NCBI GenBank assembly: GCA_029959195.1
Contig: CP114126.1
Span: 1,240,001-1,304,000 of the forward strand
Length of the DNA: 64,000 nucleotides
Direction: 5' to 3'
From: Dictyophora rubrovolvata
Taxonomy: Eukaryota; Basidiomycota; Agaricomycetes; Phallales; Phallaceae
Under the pieces are notes generated by a model. The model ran no database searches. It was not told the DNA's origin and saw nothing but the letters and a program-made list of their open reading frames with translations. Below are positions 47,148-61,570 of the stretch, piece after piece (positions within the stretch are counted from its first letter, which is position 1; each line of letters starts with the position of its first letter). Position numbers and translations under genes: made by a program.

Positions 47148-47971
47148 TCAAGTGACAATGCTCTTTGCTACAGTATAAGTGACCGCCGTGTTCTCAGTGA
47201 GTCCGTCTAGCTCTGCTTTTTTGACACGTTGTAGACGTGGATCTCCGAGCATGTGATGGTACTTGTGAAAAGGGAGAACGTTAGGCAGTAGCACGGCAGT
47301 CTATGTCCCGAGTTTTTTCTCACCTGACGGACAACATGATAATCCGTATATTTTGCTATATCAGCCACGGGTGTTAGTCTTCCGTCCACGATTTCGTTCA
47401 AAGACGTAAGAATATCACTGGCGTCAAGAGACGAAGGCCCGACTTTGACGGCGATTAGGCTCGTAGTTGTGTCCGAAATGCCGTACCGCCTTAAGGCATC
47501 TTTAACCTTGTAATAACCACAATAACAATGATAATGACATCAAAATCGTGGTGTCGTGAGTGAGAATCAAAAACATTGAAACGTACAGACTTTCCAGGAC
47601 TCAAGAACCACAAGATTTCAGTGTTCAAAGACCTGGAAACCATCCTGTGCTGTGCACACACCAAAGTGGCCTGGGCGACTGCCGCCTTGATGTGAATATG
47701 ACTGGCCACCTTTGATTTTCCGTCGATATGATATTTTATTCAACTGAGTTAGATGCACTCGTGTGATCGAGTTCACATTACTCACGGCTTTGGCATCAAT
47801 GAACGCAAAGTTGAGTATCGCCCGTTCCTGCTCTCCTTCAGGCCCCTGAAGCTGCAAAGATGCCAGGAGACGTTCTTTAAGTCTAGTGGCGTTAGCCACT
47901 TCGGTGAAGAACGCGATATGGCCCACTGAGATCTCTTCTGGATGGTATGCAAATTCTAATCTCTCCATCAA
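47148..47971 (-). CDS. CGI121: KEOPS/EKC complex subunit CGI121
   Basis: PRPK-binding subunit of the KEOPS complex, which makes t6A on tRNAs and affects telomeres. Four exons, about 190 residues. The start at 47971 gives MMERLEF; Met 2 is equally possible. Signatures: HIAFFTEVANATRLKERL, GPEGEQERAILNFAFIDAK, HIHIKAAVAQATL, LNTEILWFLSP and GISDTTTSLIAVKVG. The C-terminal exon after a 66-base intron gives YHHMLGDPRLQRVKK. Divergent from the PDI-like gene with 90 bases between start codons, a tight shared promoter. Confidence 0.9.
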
Positions 47972-48061
47972 CGAAATCGTCGTCAGGTTATGTAATCAGA
48001 TCCGAGCCTGCGACCACTACAGGACTCCGAGAGCACCGCATCACGTCCTCGTCCTCTCATT

Positions 48062-50185
48062 ATGTTCTTATCCCCCTTCATAGTTTTTTCTCTTATTTTA
48101 ACTGGAACCGCCCTACCTGTCGAAAGCGCAGAGGAGCTGCGTGAATTAACATCAGCAGACTTCGCCGAGTCTGTGAAAGAAGGCGTTTGGTTCGTTTTCA
48201 TCATTCAAGACCGACATTACTCGTGTACCAGGCTTGACATGATCAAACCCGTTTCTTAGGTTTATCGAGTTTTTCTCACCAAAATGCCATCATTGCAGAG
48301 AATTTGCACCGACCTGGAAACAGTTAGTTCAATACGTTGGTGCTCAATCAAATGCCGGAATTTCTTTGGCCCAAGTTAATTGTCTCGCACAAGGGGGTGA
48401 GTTATCTAAATGACCACCCAGATACTCGCTGTGATGTTTATTTCTTAGATTTATGTCATGAACATAATATACCTTCATGGCCTTCTTTATTAATTTACGA
48501 AGATGGTGTTCGGAAAAAAGAGTTTTCTGGAGACCGTGAATATGAACGACTAACAACGTTCATCGACGTGCATGCACGTAAACCCCCTCCGCCATCCCCC
48601 CCTAAACAGTCTTTAAACTCAGATGGAAAGTCTATTCCTTTAAATTACAATACATTTCATTCGGAAGTTGAGAGCGGTCCTATTTTCGTTAAATTCTTCG
48701 CGCCGTGGTGCGGCCACTGCAAAAAACTGGCACCTAGTAAGTTAAGTTTGATTCTGTGGTATATTTCAGTGTGATTTAACTTCAATTTCTAGTTTGGGTC
48801 GATTTTGCTTCTGAAATGAAGGGCAAAGTAACAGTGGCCGAAGTCGATTGTGAACAGCATAAGTTACTCTGCAAGGTGCAGAAAATCAGGGGTTACCCGT
48901 CAATTTTTTTGTAGGTCATTTATTATATTTCGGACCAGTTTTTTCATGCTTCCGTGAAGATATCAACATGGTCAAACGATAGAATTCTCCGGTTCTCGGA
49001 CATTGGATGCTCTAAGAAGTTTCGCGGACGCCGCCTTGGCACCGTATGTATTTGATGACACCAAAAGCTTCGTCTTTCTGACTTTTCTGCTGTAGACCTT
49101 TATCAAGCGTATCCGTTGTAGAGCTGGAGGAAAGAATTAGAGCTCATTCTGTTGTGTATGCAGTCGTTCACGAGGAACTCACTGATTCCATCCGAGTATG
49201 TTTTTTATTATTTGTAGAGTCAGCTGATGCTGAATTCTCTTGCAAGGAATTAGTAGAAGAAGCATCTAAACCCCTACATGGCACTCCACCCATTCTATCA
49301 ATTCAGGTCGTTCCCCATCTATTAACTTCTCTCGATCTACCCAGTGACCAACATCTTCCTGCCCTCGTATGCTTCAAAGACCACGTCCTCAGAAGTTTCA
49401 ATACCATTGCTCTATCTTCTGCCTCCAAGGAAGCCGAAATTTCAGATTGGCTAATACAACACTCGCTTCCGTTAAGCACTGAGCTCAACGCTGATAACTT
49501 CGCTACTATCATGGGTAGCCCATCAGCTTCGCCCCCCGAAATACGTCGGCTGGCGGTCATCGCTGCAATTAACAACCAAGATCTCGCAAACATTGAGGAA
49601 CTCCGAAGAATCGCTAAAGTATGGCTTCAAGAGAACAAATCTTTGGATGGTAAAGTAGTCTTTACCTGGATGGATCGCGAGAGATGGGCAAGCTGGCTAA
49701 AAAGCGCATACGGTATTAAGGCTGGATCGGAGGCCGTGGTTGTGCTAGTTGACCACAACGTAAGTCAGGTTTGTGAATGCATTGATAATCCAGTTCTGAA
49801 TGAAATTCTAGCAACTTTTGTATTATGACGAGTTGCCTACAGGACAGAGCATTGGATTGTCATACGAAAGTATTAGCGAAGCCCTAGATGGTGTCCGCCG
49901 TAGCTCTCTTAAAGCCAAACATTCCGAGAATATTCTCGAAAGGTTTGCGAGGGTGAGTTTTCAGGTTCGCTTGTAAATTCTGATGTTTTCAACGTTTTGC
50001 TACAGCAACTAAACAATAAAATCCAAAACTTGGGTGATGCCATATCGGAGCATCCAATTCGTTCTGTATTTGTTTTCTGTTTCATTATTTCAGGGATTTT
50101 CTATGTCATCAAACGAATTGTTGACAATGATGCTAAGCGGTATGGATCTATGCATCCAAGTAGTAAAGGAACGCGATTAGATTAG
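48062..50185 (+). CDS. Membrane-anchored PDI-like protein with two thioredoxin domains
   Basis: Likely ER thiol oxidoreductase helping disulfide formation in secretory proteins. The start at 48062 begins a signal peptide (MFLSPFIVFSLILTGTALP). Thioredoxin domain 1 has the active site SPKCHHC, followed by PSWPSLLIYEDG. Domain 2 has APWCGHC, the classical PDI motif, and a cis-Pro word RGYPSIFF. Further thioredoxin-fold-like segments (about residues 230-480) lack CxxC. Near the C-terminus is one hydrophobic segment (SVFVFCFIISGIFYVI), then a short charged tail ending GTRLD with no KDEL. The layout resembles TMX/EPS1-type transmembrane PDIs. Around eight short introns; the one after GVW reads through to a stop and must be removed. 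Confidence 0.85.
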
Positions 50186-50564
50186 TTATTGTATATGTAT
50201 TTTCATCTATGCGACACAAGCTTCGTCCATAATCGTTGTTTTTGTCTATTACAAGCCTCCTTTCATATCCTTTTAGGTTCGGTCGATCGGGCTAAATAAT
50301 AAAGTACTAATAAATGTCGGAGTTGGAATGTGCGTGCGGGACAGTAGAATACAAAATGATTCGTGATGATACAACTGGTAGAATATCGAAAACGAGGGTA
50401 TGCTGTGACGTTCAATCTGCGCTTGAAGGAGTCGAAACTACGGGTGAATATTTTTGAATTTCTGGAAGATTCACAATGTCTTTAATGCGCTGAACGACCA
50501 GTGCCGGATATAGTCTGATCAGATATTAGCGGTATACTTTTTCCCCAAAAAAAGAAATATCGTT
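50186..50564. other. 3' intergenic region between convergent PDI-like and PPR genes
   Basis: The stop codons face each other over 379 bases. No gene, repeat or RNA feature was seen. Confidence 0.5.
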
Positions 50565-53500
50565 TCACCTTGACTCCATCCTCCGAATAAGTTCGAGAAC
50601 GCGTTCGTGTTCACCAACACCAAGTTCGGCTCTGATCATGGCTTCCCAAGTAGACGGCTTGGAGACAATTAGTTAGACGTAGCTAATTTTCGACGAATAT
50701 AAAAGTATACATACCTCTCTATAGATTGCCGTAGGATCTCGCGATTGGACATGCGACGGACTTGAGCCTCCCTGATAATTATGATTGAATGGTGCCGCTT
50801 TACCCATTGGAGGATCTTCCATCGATTCGAAAGTCTCACGAGCACTGAAAATATCTCCTGCGGCCGCATAACCTTTAATTATGGCGTTCGCTACATAGGC
50901 AGTTGGACGAACATGTGTTGCACGTAAACGACTGAGATACATTGGAATGAGATCCGGTCGTTGGTGCGTAGAGAGGACTTCCAACAGAGCTTCATAGACG
51001 ACAGCATCGGGTAACTTTGTTCGTGACCTCGCAGTTGAAGGATGCCTTTCAATCGATTCGAAAACACCGATTGCCCGGGCCAAATCTCTTGCTACGCAGC
51101 CATACACGTTGATTAATGTCGCCCAATGAGTTCCCTGGACTTCGATGGAAGGATCCTGAGAGATTTTGTCAAACACTTGCTGCATGCCCTCGAGGTCTAT
51201 CGGTTCTGTCCTTCCATAGATATCGAGCAAAAGCTAGTAGGAAAAAAATTAGGGCATGTATATAAGACATGATCGCCTCACGTAACTTACCTTGTACGTA
51301 TGCTCCGTCGCACGGACATTATCCCTTGCCAAGGCATTGTAGTAGTACAATGCGCGTTCACGATCCGGTTTCGTATAGATGTACATTTGCATCATGGTGT
51401 TGTATGGAGGTGCCCGAAGCTTATATTTCGGCGATGCCAGCATCTCTTCGAAGAAGGCTTCTGCGCTTACAACATCACCAACACGACAGGCAGCAGCAAT
51501 GATCGCGCCATAAGTGACAGAGGATGGAACGACTCCTTGATCTTTCATTTGTTTAAAGATACTTAATGCATGATCCGCACGTCGAGCCTTGGCCAATTTT
51601 GAGATGATTGTGTTATACATGAAAATATTGGGCTGAACTCCTCGTGAGATTGCATCTTCCCAGTATAACAGAGCGTTGGCGGCATCGTCGGTGGTATCCT
51701 TGGTATGCGCAATAAGTGCTCCATAAGCATCTGCGGAAGGCACGCCTCCAGCATCAATAATTCGAATTCGGTGGACGTTGGCAGACTCCACGTCACCGCC
51801 GTGCGCTAACCCAATAATCATTTGATCTTCTACAACGAACCACCCCGCAGACTGCCATCTCTTTTGCTTCTCCAAACTCGCGAGGGCGCGTTGAGCAGCA
51901 CCGTATAGCTCGTGGACTTTGTCAAGGCGCCCCAATCGGCCCAAACCGCCGATGAGACGACCCAGGCATTCTGGGCTAGGGTAAATGCTTCTCTCCGCTC
52001 CAGCGACAAATCGTTCGTACGACGTAGTAACACTGACGTTAGGATTTGACGGGTACCACTCGTCGATGAACCGAGAATGATACATGTCAATGTGGACTTC
52101 GGGGGCTCCTTCGGTGAGGGAAACGGCGGAAGGAGGTAGCACGCCCATTTGGCAGCCAGACATGTTGTTCGCAGTAGTAAGACCTGGAAGCTCCAGTAGT
52201 GGGGCAAACTTCGGACCCAACTCCCGTAGTAGTTCAGCGGATTTGTCACGGCCCTGGGTAGCTACGAATGCTCGGCCTATTCTTCGTTGCAGAGGCACGG
52301 TCAAATTAGTAGAATCAAAGTCGGTGTGTGCATAATCTCTCAACAGAGAAATTAAGCCTGGATATTCGAAATCAGATATTTCAGGCATGTCTTCATTGAC
52401 GGATACATCGCTTGCAGCATCGTCGCTTCGAACTTCGGCGGAATCCAGCGGTGGCAACTCTATAGCCAAGAATGCCTTAAGTAAAATTACTTGTTCCTCT
52501 GGAGAGAGCTGGAAGTCGTCTCCACGACGTTTAGCCTCGTTATAACAATGAATGTAAAGTTTTCCAAAGTACCCATTCGGCCAGATGGAAAATCGATCAG
52601 CCAGGAGAGCTAGCCGTAGGGCCTGGTGAACGGGCAATATTCGCATGGGGCCAGACCTATCTGGGAAAAAGATAACCGGATATGAAGCACGGATAAGCTT
52701 GCGAACACCCTTTAAACCGGACAGCGTTTGTGCTGCGGTATGAGTGCCATCAGATTCTCGGGCAAGCAGAAGTTGTTGTTGGTTAATGGCTCGTTGCTCG
52801 ATCAAATCGATGACCATGTTCACATTTCCTTGATCGAGCAAGACTCCGATGAGTTCGAGAAAATTGGTCTGGGTTGATGTATGACTCTCGACCAGTGGGT
52901 TACCTCCTATGTCAACCGTATATCCCAGCACGAAATCTGTCAAAGACTTGGCGGTGGCCTCGCTGACCGTCGCCACAGAAAGCGCATTGAGGTTGGCGCG
53001 ATGGACTAGAAGGCGATCCTTCGAACGAATGGGATGTCCATCTTGTTCCGCGGTCTCCAGAAACTGGACCCAGAGACTGTTCAACTCCTCAACCTTCCCA
53101 GCCCGAGCCAAAGAGTACAGCAAAGTGACCCAAGATTGTAGATCAGGACGAGGTGGACTCGATAAAGCAATGAAAGGATCTCTAATAACCTCCGTCTGAT
53201 TGAGCAGTTGGTTAAACCAAGACAGAGCACTATCCAAATCGCCGACTTTACAGAATCCTTTGATAATAGAAGTGTATGTTAGCGCGTTGGGTAGAGGTGG
53301 ATCCGACCATAGGTAATTATGTCCCAAGGGAGTGCTCAGCATGAGATCAAAGGTATTGATAGCAATGCTAGGCTCGTTGCACTTGAAATAGACCTCGATC
53401 ATCTTATTCCAAAGCTGGATGTGGGCTGCCCGGGTATGATCTTGTCGACCCTCAGTTTCGGTAACAGGAATCGGTTTCCACACACGAGCGGAGGTGCTGA

Positions 53501-54869
53501 AATTAACTTTGCTATTGTTACACGCCTCCCGATATGCTTTGAACACTCGTTCGGCTCCTTTTAGATCGCCAACCTTTTCGAAGACCGATAACAACATCTG
53601 ATAAGTGACTGGAGAGGGAAGCTCCTCTGGGAAACGTTCCAGATGGGCGAAAATTCGGAGGGTAGCATCAACGTGACCGTGTAATGCACATGAGCGAAGC
53701 AAGATGTTGTATGTTGTAAGACCAAGTGAGCGATTACGAAGTAGAGTTGTCGCTTGGAACATCAACAGAGCGGATTTGAGATTATTCTCGACTCGGAGTT
53801 GTGCTATGCGCTGCTCATCAATGTAATTGATATGAGGATTGTCCGGTTCAAGGAAGCTGCGATGAGCACAACGTTCCTCAAGATTATCAATGACACGCTG
53901 TACTTCGTAGTCCCGCGCGCATAAGACCATAATCATAGTATGGTATGTTCTGCTATTGGGAACAAGACCGCGCTCTAATAGTTCATTATACAGCTCGACC
54001 ATGAGCGTGATAGGCTCGCCAATTTGTCGGATGTCCAAGAGAGCACGAAGGGCGAGATTGTATCCAGCGACGCTGACATGTTCGTTTTTACGATACCGCT
54101 GAATTTCCTCCATAATAACCTGGGTATCCAGCGTGTAGCAGGTAGTACGTAGTCGATTATACGCAGCAAGATCTCGCTCGACCATGTCCTCTTCATCCAC
54201 CGCAGGGTCCACCTCTGACGACTGAACCTGTTCTTCAGTTGGCAGAGTTTGCGTAACGGCTTCATTTGGAGGTATAGAATCCGGAAGTAATTTATCGATG
54301 AGGATAGTATACAACGGGGGTTCGGAAGTAGAACTCTCGGTCTGAGAGATGGATGGTTCGGCGAAAGCATGTTTAGCGCGAGTCTGAACAGCGTGAAGGA
54401 CTCCCAGACGCTCTGCTTGGTCCAGCCGTGTTTGAGCGGTCAAAGTGAGTGAGTTTGTGCGGGGACGATCCTTAAGAAGAAGTCTGGTAGGCTGTTTGAC
54501 ATGGACGGGATAGACTGTTGCCTCCTCGTCATCGGTCTGAGTCGTGTTGGCTTGGGCAATCGTTCGGCCTGGACCCTTTTAAAGAAATTAATATATATAT
54601 ATATTTCTTTTGGGAAGATCAACGCATAAACTTACCGTATAGCCTCCATAAAATCTGCTACCAGCATTCGATTTCGCGCCCCCAGGACCTGCACTGCTTC
54701 CTCCCCAAGAACTGGAGCCTACGCCACCCCACGGCGCGAGACTCGTTGACCCCGTAGCATTGCTCGGTAATTGTAAAGCACTTCGGAGGGCTTGGGAGGT
54801 CTGGTTCTGGACGGCGGCGGCAAGACGTGAGGTGTGTTGTAGAAAGTGTGTCGCGGCCTTCGGCAGCAT
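50565..54869 (-). CDS. Long pentatricopeptide repeat protein, probably mitochondrial
   Basis: RNA-binding helical-repeat protein expected to control a mitochondrial transcript. Four exons (54636-54869, 51291-54575, 50715-51233, 50565-50657) give 1376 residues. The N-terminus MLPKAATHFLQHTSRLAAAV is basic and amphipathic, fitting mitochondrial import. Many 35-residue units are visible, including RTYHTMIMVLCARDYE, LTTYNILLRSCALHGHVDAT, LTYTSIIKGFCKVGDLDSAL, IFMYNTIISKLAKARRADHA, VTYGAIIAAACRVGDVVSAE and AYVANAIIKGYAAAGDIFSA. The last exon is short (PSTWEAMIRAELGVGEHER). The first intron carries an AT dinucleotide run (about 54589-54602). It resembles large fungal PPR proteins such as Cya5/Pet309-type factors, but the target RNA cannot be named. 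Confidence 0.87.
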
Positions 54870-55231
54870 CACTAACTTTACACGCTCGCGGGCCTCAGAG
54901 AGATATAAAGAGGGAGATAAAAGAGTTTTCTGAGTGTGCAAAAATGAAGCACACACAAAAGATTTTGTGCGTTGTGTGTTTGTGAATAGACTTTGCAAAT
55001 GTGTATAATGTATGTGTGTGTGTGTATCTATATCGCGCGCGCTCTGTATATGTTCTTAAAAAAAATTGAATTTCGGACAGCGCCGGGCTGACTCGTAGCC
55101 TTCCGGCCGGCACCCCGATAGCCTCCGCAATTGGAAAACAGCGTCATCGTGATTATCTTACGACTCGGTTGAAAACCCAATTAAAATCCAGCACACCGTT
55201 CATCGAAGAGTACAGCATTTGTATTACATAG
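54870..55231. other. Upstream region of PPR gene and 3' region of Rab escort gene
   Basis: 362 bases hold the PPR promoter and the 3' end of the next minus-strand gene. A short TG repeat (55013-55024) followed by CGCGCGC is the only repeat. Confidence 0.5.
55013..55024. repeat. TG dinucleotide run
   Basis: Six TG units upstream of the PPR gene, directly followed by TATCTATAT and a CG-rich run. A minor microsatellite. Confidence 0.6.
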
Positions 55232-56946
55232 CTACCAAAAGCTGCTATCATTATCGTCATCATCTCGGTCAATTGGCGGCCAGAAAGGCACATCATTATC
55301 GTTATCGTTATTCCAATTTTTGAGTCCCGTGGCCTCATGGAACAAGCTCTCAGCATGTTTGACGGCTAAATCTCCCATTTCCGTCCAAGATGAAGATAAT
55401 TGGGGTACTATTAGTGTCTTCTTCGAGGAACGTAGCTGATCACTCAAAGTATCACTGTCGACGAAATCTTCTGTGGTATAAAAACACGAAAAGTCCACCG
55501 CGTCAGGTTGTACAATGGCGTCCAAGTAGGGCTGAAGTAAGTCTTTCGGTGGATGTAAAGCCGATGAAAGGGGATCTAGCCTAGTCGACATGTACAAAAT
55601 ATCTAGAAGCAAGCGAAATGTTAGCAATGCGCATCCATTCTTGAATCGACAAAGTACATTTGTCACTGGGACAACTTAATGTCTCTTGGCCCATTTGCAA
55701 CGCTCGAACTACGTTGCGAGAAACCCCATTGGAAAGAGATCCAGGTGGAAACGTCACGATACAACTATCCAGGGAAACCTCCTTGTCCTCTCCCTCCGGG
55801 GGCTTCGGGATAGGGACATTCATAGGTTGGTCGAGAACCAGAATAGCACATGCATACCGACATGCCGATTCTGGCGGAAATGCGATATTACCCGCATGCA
55901 ACAAATGCTTTTGATCTGTTATAACGATATCAGCCGTTAAAATATCAGGAACACCTTCTAATTCGATTGACGCAGGTAAGGACTGCGATTCGTCAGGAAG
56001 CCCCAATGAAAGAATGCGATGCCCTAGGACGTAAACTGCTCCATTAACCGCACTTGCCCTTGAAACATCTTGTAAAGAAACGACCTTGAGAATGTAAGGT
56101 GGTATTGACACACCGACAAAACCCTTGGGCCAATTCTCCCAAACCACCATAATGACCTATGAGGAAAGGCGAGTTGCCATATTTGCCTAGGGATCGAATG
56201 TAACTTCGTAACCGAACCATGGTCGGCAGAGTGAGTTCTGCAAAAATACATTAGATACGTTCCTTAAACCCTAAAGAAGATGGATTTACCTTTGTCATGT
56301 TCACAGTATGCTAAAGTGTAGAGAATACCTTGTCGAGATGTGACGTCCAAGCTGAATTTATCTTTCAGGAAGGTATCAAACACGGTTTGTTCACTGCCTT
56401 GAAATTCAGGTTTATTTTCGAAATCGCCAGAAGCAAATTGTAAAAAGCGCATCAACTTTCGTTTATCGATTAATGAAATGTCGCGAGCACGAAATATATC
56501 TTCTTTCGATCCGGGAACTTGTTGTACTGCGGATGTTCGAGAGGCATCGTATGTAAAGGCAGCATCCAGCAGTTTGAACCTCCCGTATCTTGAGACACCG
56601 GAACGGATTATAGCATCGATCAAAGGCCCCACGGAGGGTATCAGTGAAGGAGCGAGCGAGATAGAATATGATCGAGAAAAATGTAACGAGTCTGTGCTGG
56701 AAAGAAAACCATCGGGGGTTGTTCTCTTCTTGTACCAGTTTATTAATTCTTCTTGCGTAAGGCTTGCTTGATGTCCCCCGTAATAACTCTCCAAATCGAC
56801 GTGAGCCACCTTGAGTCCTGTCTTGGAAAGAGCACTGATCTACATCCAGAAGACAACTAACAAATATCCACGAGAAATCCTTACGCTGCTGTTATGGATT
56901 GAGTAAGCCCGGTGCCCAGAATGAGGATGTCGAAATGTGTGTCCAT
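55232..56946 (-). CDS. MRS6: Rab escort protein (component A of Rab geranylgeranyltransferase)
   Basis: Presents Rab GTPases for prenylation and delivers them to membranes. Exon 1 starts at 56946 and holds the FAD-like Rossmann start FDILILGTGLTQSITAAALS; the intron must end at the AG near 56834 to keep TGLKVAHVDLESYYGGHQAS in frame. Downstream blocks are SYSISLAPSLIPS, SRYGRFKLLDAAFTY, DISLIDKRKLMRFLQF, GHYGGLGELAQGF, SRASAVNGAVYVLGHR and SDKYILYMSTRLDP. The wording DILILGTGLTQS and the C-terminal acidic tail favour REP over the shorter GDI. A three-intron chain with frame switches joins the blocks. No prenylation box is present, as expected for REP. Confidence 0.8.
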
Positions 56947-57126
56947 TATTAGTCACTTGCCAGTAATGTGAAAGTAAAGTCGAAGTATCGGAAAACCCGA
57001 GTCCTGACTCGGAATTGGTCCTGAAGCCAATTGGACATGTGACATGTGACAAGATGTGTTTCTTCCAATAGGGTATGTATGTGTACATGAGTGAAGCTTA
57101 TAATAAGAGAAATAACAAGAGAACTG

Positions 57127-58414
<1,288 letters not shown>

Positions 58415-58632
58415 GTCCAGAGAAGAAGAGAAAAGACACGTTTCTCAACAACGAAAGAGCGTGTTGGATGTTGTCAAGTTTCAACTTGTTTCGGACGTGC
58501 ACCGTGACAGCTTTGCTTCCGCGGCGCTCACGGTTCCCTTTCCGGCCTTAAATATTGCTGCCAACGCATCACTAATATAGCCACCCGTGCTCGCCGCAAA
58601 ATTGGAGGACTCCTTCCGCTAACTCATTCGCC
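58415..58632. promoter_or_regulatory. Divergent promoter of CDK1 and SEC63
   Basis: 218 bases lie between two start codons pointing away from each other. GC-rich near the middle; no TATA box seen. Confidence 0.5.
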
Positions 58633-61108
58633 ATGGCTCAATATCAATACGATGGGAGTATGGCAGGATACTTCATTCTGACTGTGCTCTCTCTCATTCT
58701 CATCCCGCTTACCTATTCATTCATACCGGCCAAGCCACGAAGTACGTGTCACTCCTTGTTAGCACGCTTTCTTCTTTTTTTCAAACAAAATAAAAAAAAA
58801 AAGGAACAGGTAGACAGTCAGGAAAAGACTGTCAGTGCTCTCTTTGTGAATCGAATCAATCGGGGATCCGTTCGAGGAACCAGAAATCTATTTTTCAGCC
58901 ACTGTTGACTAAAAAGTAGTATGATCAATTTGTATCGATGGTTTGGTTAAGCAAACTTTATTTTAGAGCATTATTCGTCTTTTTCGGATGGACACTATTT
59001 GCTATTACTGCATACAAAGTTTCAACAACCCCTGTCGAAAACAAAATTTACGATCCCTTTGCGATCCTAGGTATCTCGAGAGTAAGCATTGCCTATTTGG
59101 TGCTTAAACGGGTGCCTAATTCTTTACGTATCTCAGAGTGCGACAGAGCCGGAGATCAAAAAGCACTATAAACGTCTTTCTCTCAAATAGTAATGTTTCC
59201 GCTGCATCCCCCTCACACGGTATTTAATTCTCTTTTTCAGTCACCCTGACAAAGTTAAGCTTGCCCCCGGCGAGACCATAGAGTTGGCTCAAGATCTTTT
59301 CGTCAATCTAACTAAGGCGTACAAAGCGTTAGTAACTTATTTTTATGCCCAAAAAGATTCTCATTTTTCATTCGATCCACACAGCCTAACGGATGAAACC
59401 ATTCGACAAAATGTAATCGACTATAATGACCCAGACGGAAGGCAGCAATTCAGTATGGGCATTGCTATCCCACACTGGATTGTCGAATCCCAGAACAGCG
59501 TTTGGGTATTAGCACTGTACGGTATCTTGTTCGGCGCAGGACTCCCAGCTCTCGTCGGACGTTGGTGGTTCGGATCTCGAGGCTTTACTAAAGATGGTGT
59601 ACGAGTCAACACTGCGGAGCTGTTCTTCAAGACCATTAGGGAAGATACCTCAGATCTCGAATTATTAGGATTGCTAGGCAAAGCGCTGGCTAGAGAGAAG
59701 AATGTGGTACCAAATAAAGCTGTCGAGGGTCTGACAGACCAGATTGCTGAACGGTTGGGACCTAAATGGGCCAACAACGAGGTTTTTCTTTCTCTGTTCA
59801 CTTTTCTCATCGCCATGACTCAAATCGATGTAATAGAAAGATCCCAAGACTATATATACCCTTGTTCTGCTTTATGCCCATCTATTACGATTACCACTTG
59901 ATGATACCGTTCTCGCTGGTAAGTCCGCCATTTCCCTTTTTTTTTGGGATACGTAGCATTTATACTCTTATAGATCAAACGACGTTACTGCTCCATGCGC
60001 CGATCTTACTTAACTCTCTTTTAAACATTGTTCTGGCTCATAATTGGCTCACGACTGCCATGCGCGTTATGCGTCTTCACGGCTTCATTGTCCAGGGAAT
60101 GACACCGGATTCTGATAACGTCCTTCAATTCTTAGGAACGACGGAAGATCCGACCACCTTTCCTGATTCAGTGGAAGGACTCGTGGATTACCTCGAATCT
60201 AAAGGGGATCCGCGAGTCAATGATTTAAAGGAAATTGGAGAATCATGGCCCCGTTTGAAACTGGTCGATGCTAAATACAAAGGTACGAGGGGATGAGGAA
60301 GGTTTGAAATTGTGTCTAACTTAGTTTTCAATTAGTCATAGGTGAAAGACTGGTCACGCCTGCTTCTATTGTCCAACTCGTTTTCAAGTTATGCGTTCAT
60401 CCGCCATTGACGCCGTCTGTGCAGTCTAATGGTGTGTCGAATGAGAAAAGAGACCCAAAGGTCGATGAAGAGCTAGACCAAACTTTCCTTACAAGCAAAA
60501 AAGACTTTGAAGATTTGCCCGCTGGAGAACGTCTTTTGGGAAGGGCCCATACGCCTCGATGGCCGTCGGTTTGTATAAACTATCATTTACACGAACATCA
60601 AAGTGACAAAATTTCCAATTCAGGAACGTAAACCACGCTGGTGGGCTATATTGAGCGATGACAAAAGCAACAGAGTTGTCGTGCCTCCGATACAGGTTTA
60701 TGATATCCCAATGGTGGATCCTCACAAACCGCGCAATTATCGAAGTTTCAAGATTCAATTCCAGGCGCCTCAAGGAGTCGGTTTATATACCTGGCGTTTA
60801 CGACTGATTAGTGACACATTCGTTGGTGAAGAGATTATTCACGACTTGACTGTGAGTCTTGCAAGTTCAACCTAAGCCGTACATTGCGATCTTAAAGATT
60901 ATCCTAGTTGAAGGTGGACGATCTGTCAGGATTGACTGCAGAAGAGCAGCATAAGGAAGATCAGATATCCGATCCTGAAGAAGATACGTTGGCTGGTCAG
61001 ATGGCCATGATGAAAGGGGGATCGGTGAAGCGAATCGGGGATGAGAGTGACGATAGCAGCACAGACGTTGAATCAGAAAAGGGGGACAGCGACAGCGACA
61101 GTGACTGA
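58633..61108 (+). CDS. SEC63: Translocation protein SEC63
   Basis: ER membrane J-protein that recruits BiP/Kar2 to the Sec61 channel for post-translational import. The N-terminal membrane segment (GYFILTVLSLILIPLTYSFI) is followed by a cysteine pair region, then a second hydrophobic segment (FFGWTLFAITAYKV). The J domain IYDPFAILGISR leads to YHPDKVK, with the HPD triad intact. A third membrane segment follows (VWVLALYGILFGAGLPALV). The Brl region contains DLELLGLLGKALARE, and PRNYRSFKIQFQAP lies near the C-terminal Fn3-like part. The very end is acidic with SDSDSD, where the yeast protein binds Sec62 after CK2 phosphorylation. About nine exons. The intron between AKPR and the cysteine region was placed to keep CQCSLC in frame. 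Confidence 0.92.
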
Positions 61109-61570
61109 TTAAATGTATATTTATTTACGCCTTCAGAGTAAGAGACCATTCCTTTGCGGGTTTCTCAGAGATTCGTGCCCTGAATATTTGGATATCCCCG
61201 GTTGTCCCAATGGTGGCAAGCTCAAACGAGCTAGCGATGATCTATGGCTACTGCCGCTTGTTATCCGGGTGAATTCACTTCTTTAAAAAACTGATTTCTT
61301 GAATGGCTTGTATCGCATCGAGCTGTAATACTAGTAGCAATGTGAAGGTATAAGTGAACCCAGCCCTCAACTGGTAACAGGATACGACGACGTTTACTAG
61401 TGGGCCTGTCTAGGGGCGACGCACTGGGGTCTCAGAAATCTAAGTACCGAGGCCTGAAGCTAAGGCCTAAGGGATCTTACAGCGGCACGACACGTTTGCA
61501 CCAGATGTGCTATAGGGTGCGACCGGCGATGACAAAGTCGACTAATCGGACAGTTACTAGCTGGTATATT
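61109..61570. other. Intergenic region between convergent SEC63 and coilin-like genes
   Basis: 462 bases between facing stop codons. A GC-richer patch (about 61405-61530) differs from its surroundings and may be a repeat fragment, but I cannot identify it. Confidence 0.4.
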
